This document shows positions 61,990-64,000 of a stretch of DNA of 64,000 nucleotides, one piece after another. Numbering within the stretch: the stretch's first letter is position 1; each line of letters starts with the position of its first letter. Source of the stretch: an uncultured Alphaproteobacteria bacterium (GTDB taxonomy: Bacteria; Pseudomonadota; Alphaproteobacteria; RF32; CAG-239); contig CALXPU010000006.1 in NCBI GenBank assembly GCA_944390455.1, positions 1-64,000 of the forward strand. Direction: 5' to 3'. The notes below the pieces were generated by a model. That model had not been told where the DNA came from. It did no database searches and worked only from the letters and a program-made list of their open reading frames with translations. The translations under genes were made by a program, and so were the position numbers.

Positions 61990-62670
61990 ATGGTCACGAG
62001 AATAATTATTGCACGTCATGGTAATACTTTTACGAAAGATCAAACACCGCTTAGAGTAGGTGCCGGTACTGATTTGCCTTTGGTTGAAACAGAAAGAGGA
62101 ACAAATATCGGTAAATACTTGAAAATGCGCACGCTTATTCCTGTGGCCGTATTTGCAGCTCCGTTGAAACGCACAACTGAAACTGCCAGATTGGCTATTG
62201 CTGCCTTGGATAAGGATATTCCGTTGATTGCAGATGGTCGCTTTACAGAAATTGATTATGGTCCAGATGAGGCTAAGACTGAAGAGGAAGTTATTGCTCG
62301 TATCGGGCAGGAGGCTATGGATGCGTGGAATGCCAATGCTGTTGTTCCTCAAGGTTGGAATGTTTCTGTTGAGGCTATTATTCAAGCTTGGAAAGATTTT
62401 GCTCATGAAGTTGAACAAAATTATGCTGATAAAACAGTTTTAGTGGTTAGTTCAAATGGTATCATTCGCTTTGCGCCATATTTGACTGGCAATTTTGAAG
62501 AGTTTTGCCAAAACTTTAATATTAAAGTCGGAACAGGTAGCGTTTGTGTTCTTGAAAAAGAAAAAGACGATGAGTTTTGGACTGTTAAAGAATGGGGCAC
62601 AAAGCCAAAAGATAAACTTATGGATAAATCTACGCCTTTATCAGCTACAACAGCTTCAGCAAATCATTAA
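61990..62670 (+). CDS. Histidine phosphatase superfamily protein
   Basis: The 226 residues begin with IIIARHGNTF, the RHG motif whose His becomes phosphorylated in this superfamily. LKRTTETARLAI and FTEIDYGPDEAKTEEE follow as expected. The second catalytic His, normally in (G/S)HG near the end, is replaced: VLVVSSNGIIRFAP. The protein may be inactive, work differently, or belong to a branch with this feature. Its place behind kdsB hints at a link to KDO or sugar-phosphate metabolism. Confidence 0.85.
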   Translation: MVTRIIIARHGNTFTKDQTPLRVGAGTDLPLVETERGTNIGKYLKMRTLIPVAVFAAPLKRTTETARLAIAALDKDIPLIADGRFTEIDYGPDEAKTEEEVIARIGQEAMDAWNANAVVPQGWNVSVEAIIQAWKDFAHEVEQNYADKTVLVVSSNGIIRFAPYLTGNFEEFCQNFNIKVGTGSVCVLEKEKDDEFWTVKEWGTKPKDKLMDKSTPLSATTASANH

Positions 62671-62796
62671 TGTTTGCTTATATAAAGCTTTGTATCACGG
62701 ATATTTAATATTATCTTGAAGGCTTTGCGTAAATTATCTTTTGATGCTTTCTTGTTGGATTAGCTAGTTATATAGCGTTTTTGTTAGTAAATCATA

Positions 62797-62836
62797 TAAA
62801 CAGAGTTCTTAGTAATTTGGGAACTCTGTTTATTTA
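62797..62836 (+). terminator. Rho-independent terminator
   Basis: AAACAGAGTTC and GAACTCTGTTT are perfect complements around a loop of 12 bases, followed by ATTTAT. It ends the kdsB transcript. Confidence 0.75.
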
Positions 62837-63024
62837 TAAAAGCGTTTTAAAACGTGCTGACGTATATTTTATCGTTCAAAACGTCTCAGCTCGTTCTCAG
62901 AGCTCTTTAGATTAATATAAATACAATCTGTATTGCTTTGATTTATTGGATTTTGCGCTGATTATCGGTTATTTTCAAGTTATTTAAAATCTGGTTATAA
63001 GCCCCTTTTTCACACCTTAGTATA

Positions 63025-63040
63025 CATAATATATATTATG
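63025..63040. promoter_or_regulatory. Perfect 16-base palindrome
   Basis: CATAATATATATTATG reads the same on both strands and lies in the long gap before the DUF805 gene. It could be a binding site for a dimeric regulator, though AT-rich palindromes also arise by chance. Confidence 0.3.
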
Positions 63041-63242
63041 CGACAAGATGTATATGAACGAGAGGGGTATTGGTAGCTGGCTTTTTATTCAATTAATCAA
63101 TAACTTATCTAATATCAATCAAATCTAATCTTCGTTTTATCTTCTCTTCAGTTTATCTAATCCTAGTACTTTTTAATATTCTATTCAACCAAATAAGTTA
63201 ATCTCTATGATTTTCTAAACATGTGAATTTCAAAACTCCTTA

Positions 63243-63265
63243 GCTGCATAATTTCTTTATGCAGC
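63243..63265 (+). other. Hairpin in the leader region of the DUF805 gene
   Basis: GCTGCATA and TATGCAGC are perfect complements around a 7-base loop. No T-tract follows, so it is not a typical terminator. Confidence 0.4.
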
Positions 63266-63579
63266 GCTTTGAACTGTTAAAGATTAAAGTTAGCTTAATG
63301 CGTCCTATAGATATTAAAAATATTTCTGCATACTAAATTAATATTCTTAACTGATGTTAAGTCAGCTATCTACGTTTATTTTGCTATATTTATGTTATAA
63401 CGGCTCTGATTGTTTTGTCATCTGCCGTCGCCATTAGATTGTTCTTTTTCGCTTATCTGGAGCTCTATATTCATTTTCATTAAGACATTTTTATTGTGAG
63501 CGTCTAACTTCTACTTATCTTGCCTTGGTTTACTCCATTTTAAGCAATTCTATTTAGAATGGTTTTGAAAGGTTTTAAT

Positions 63580-64000
63580 ATGGATAACGAACAGCATACT
63601 TCTCAAATTCAGCAGCCTACGCAAGACGTCTTGCATCGCAAAATTAAACTTGCGTCTTATTCTGATTCTGCACAAAATAGAACAAAAGGACAACAACGCC
63701 CTACTCTATGGAAACGTTGTTTCGCAAGAAAGAAAGCGCAGTACAGCGGAGAATATTCTATTTTCTATTACATGTATAAATCTTTGTTTTTATGCTATTT
63801 TTCTATAAAAGGGCGCGCTAGCAGAAAAGAATTTTGGGCGCTTACTTTGCTTACCTCACTTCTTAATATGCTGTGTTTTTATTATTTTTATGTCCAAGTT
63901 GAAGACTATGAAAATTTACTCACTTATATGTCTTGGATTAGCCGTTTAACCTTTATTCCGGGGATTACCGTGATTATCCGTCGGGTTCACGATTTTGGAA
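63580..64000 (+). CDS. DUF805 membrane protein (cut by the window end)
   Basis: The frame opens at ATG 63580, with AAAGG seven bases upstream, and runs off the right edge after about 140 residues. An 80-residue polar head leads to GRASRKEFWALTLLTSLLNM, a membrane helix, and PGITVIIRRVHDFG. The R-x-S-R-x-E-(F/Y)-W start and the RR-(L/V)-HD-x-G motif are the hallmarks of DUF805, a family of small inner-membrane proteins of unclear function. The long basic head is unusual. Confidence 0.8.
   Translation, partial: MDNEQHTSQIQQPTQDVLHRKIKLASYSDSAQNRTKGQQRPTLWKRCFARKKAQYSGEYSIFYYMYKSLFLCYFSIKGRASRKEFWALTLLTSLLNMLCFYYFYVQVEDYENLLTYMSWISRLTFIPGITVIIRRVHDFG

Larger units (their letters stand above)
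62671..63579. other. Gap of 909 bases with a terminator, palindromes and a hairpin
   Basis: I see no gene here. It holds a strong terminator, the 12-base palindrome CGTTTTAAAACG (62843-62854), a 16-base palindrome at 63025-63040, an 8-bp hairpin at 63243-63265, and two copies of TTATCTAAT (63105 and 63153). The plus strand from about 63080 is pyrimidine-rich. It could be a long regulatory region for the DUF805 gene or decayed DNA. Confidence 0.45.

Overview
The window reads as a chromosomal segment of an AT-rich Gram-negative bacterium, most likely a host- or gut-associated alphaproteobacterium. The basis is gene order: yqeY-dnaG close to rpoD, an MJ0042 zinc-ribbon protein divergent from ftsE-ftsX followed by a YdcF-type gene and plsC, and hfq-hflX. 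CMP-KDO synthetase (kdsB) and an outer-membrane autotransporter show an LPS-bearing outer membrane. Housekeeping genes mostly carry clear Shine-Dalgarno sites. No rRNA, canonical tRNA, CRISPR array or insertion sequence was recognised.

Layout. 1-10.0 kb and 11.3-15.4 kb are accessory: orphan lipoproteins and small membrane proteins, mostly single-gene units with their own promoter and terminator, a small heat-shock protein, YbaK and three decayed genes. Within it, at 5973-7136 on the minus strand, is the outstanding gene: a signal peptide, a full-length near-identical copy of eukaryotic ubiquitin, and a C-terminal autotransporter beta-barrel. The predicted mature protein starts exactly at ubiquitin Met1 and should display ubiquitin on the cell surface. 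10.1-11.25 kb is rpsF-rpsR-rplI. 15.4-24.7 kb holds rpoD, a 971-residue orphan, a structured convergent gap with three related hairpins, then dnaG, yqeY and the zinc-ribbon protein. 24.8-32.7 kb is an envelope cluster (ftsE, ftsX, a glycosyltransferase, a YdcF-type protein with a large inserted WbsX-like domain, plsC, hemW). 32.7-41.7 kb mixes small lipoproteins, repeat proteins, an ankyrin protein, dnaJ, a putative zinc metallopeptidase, a flavin reductase-like protein, pepA, sua5 and an HxlR regulator. 41.9-50.7 kb carries type IV pilin-related genes, including a 1407-residue protein with a prepilin leader, interrupted by malQ. 50.8-62.7 kb holds lysS, a DUF218 protein, two CgeB-like glycosyltransferases, a candidate small RNA, hfq, hflX, a large lysozyme-like protein, a GT-C-like membrane enzyme, kdsB and a histidine-phosphatase-like protein. 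A 0.9 kb gap precedes a DUF805 gene cut by the window end.

How it fits together. Much of the content concerns the envelope and surface: ubiquitin autotransporter, pilin-like adhesin, several glycosyltransferases, KDO supply, lipoproteins and a cell-wall-hydrolase-like protein. This fits a cell living in contact with a eukaryotic host. The hsp20 and dnaJ upstream regions share a heat-shock-type promoter. All functional calls come from reading the sequence and family knowledge; no database search was run.
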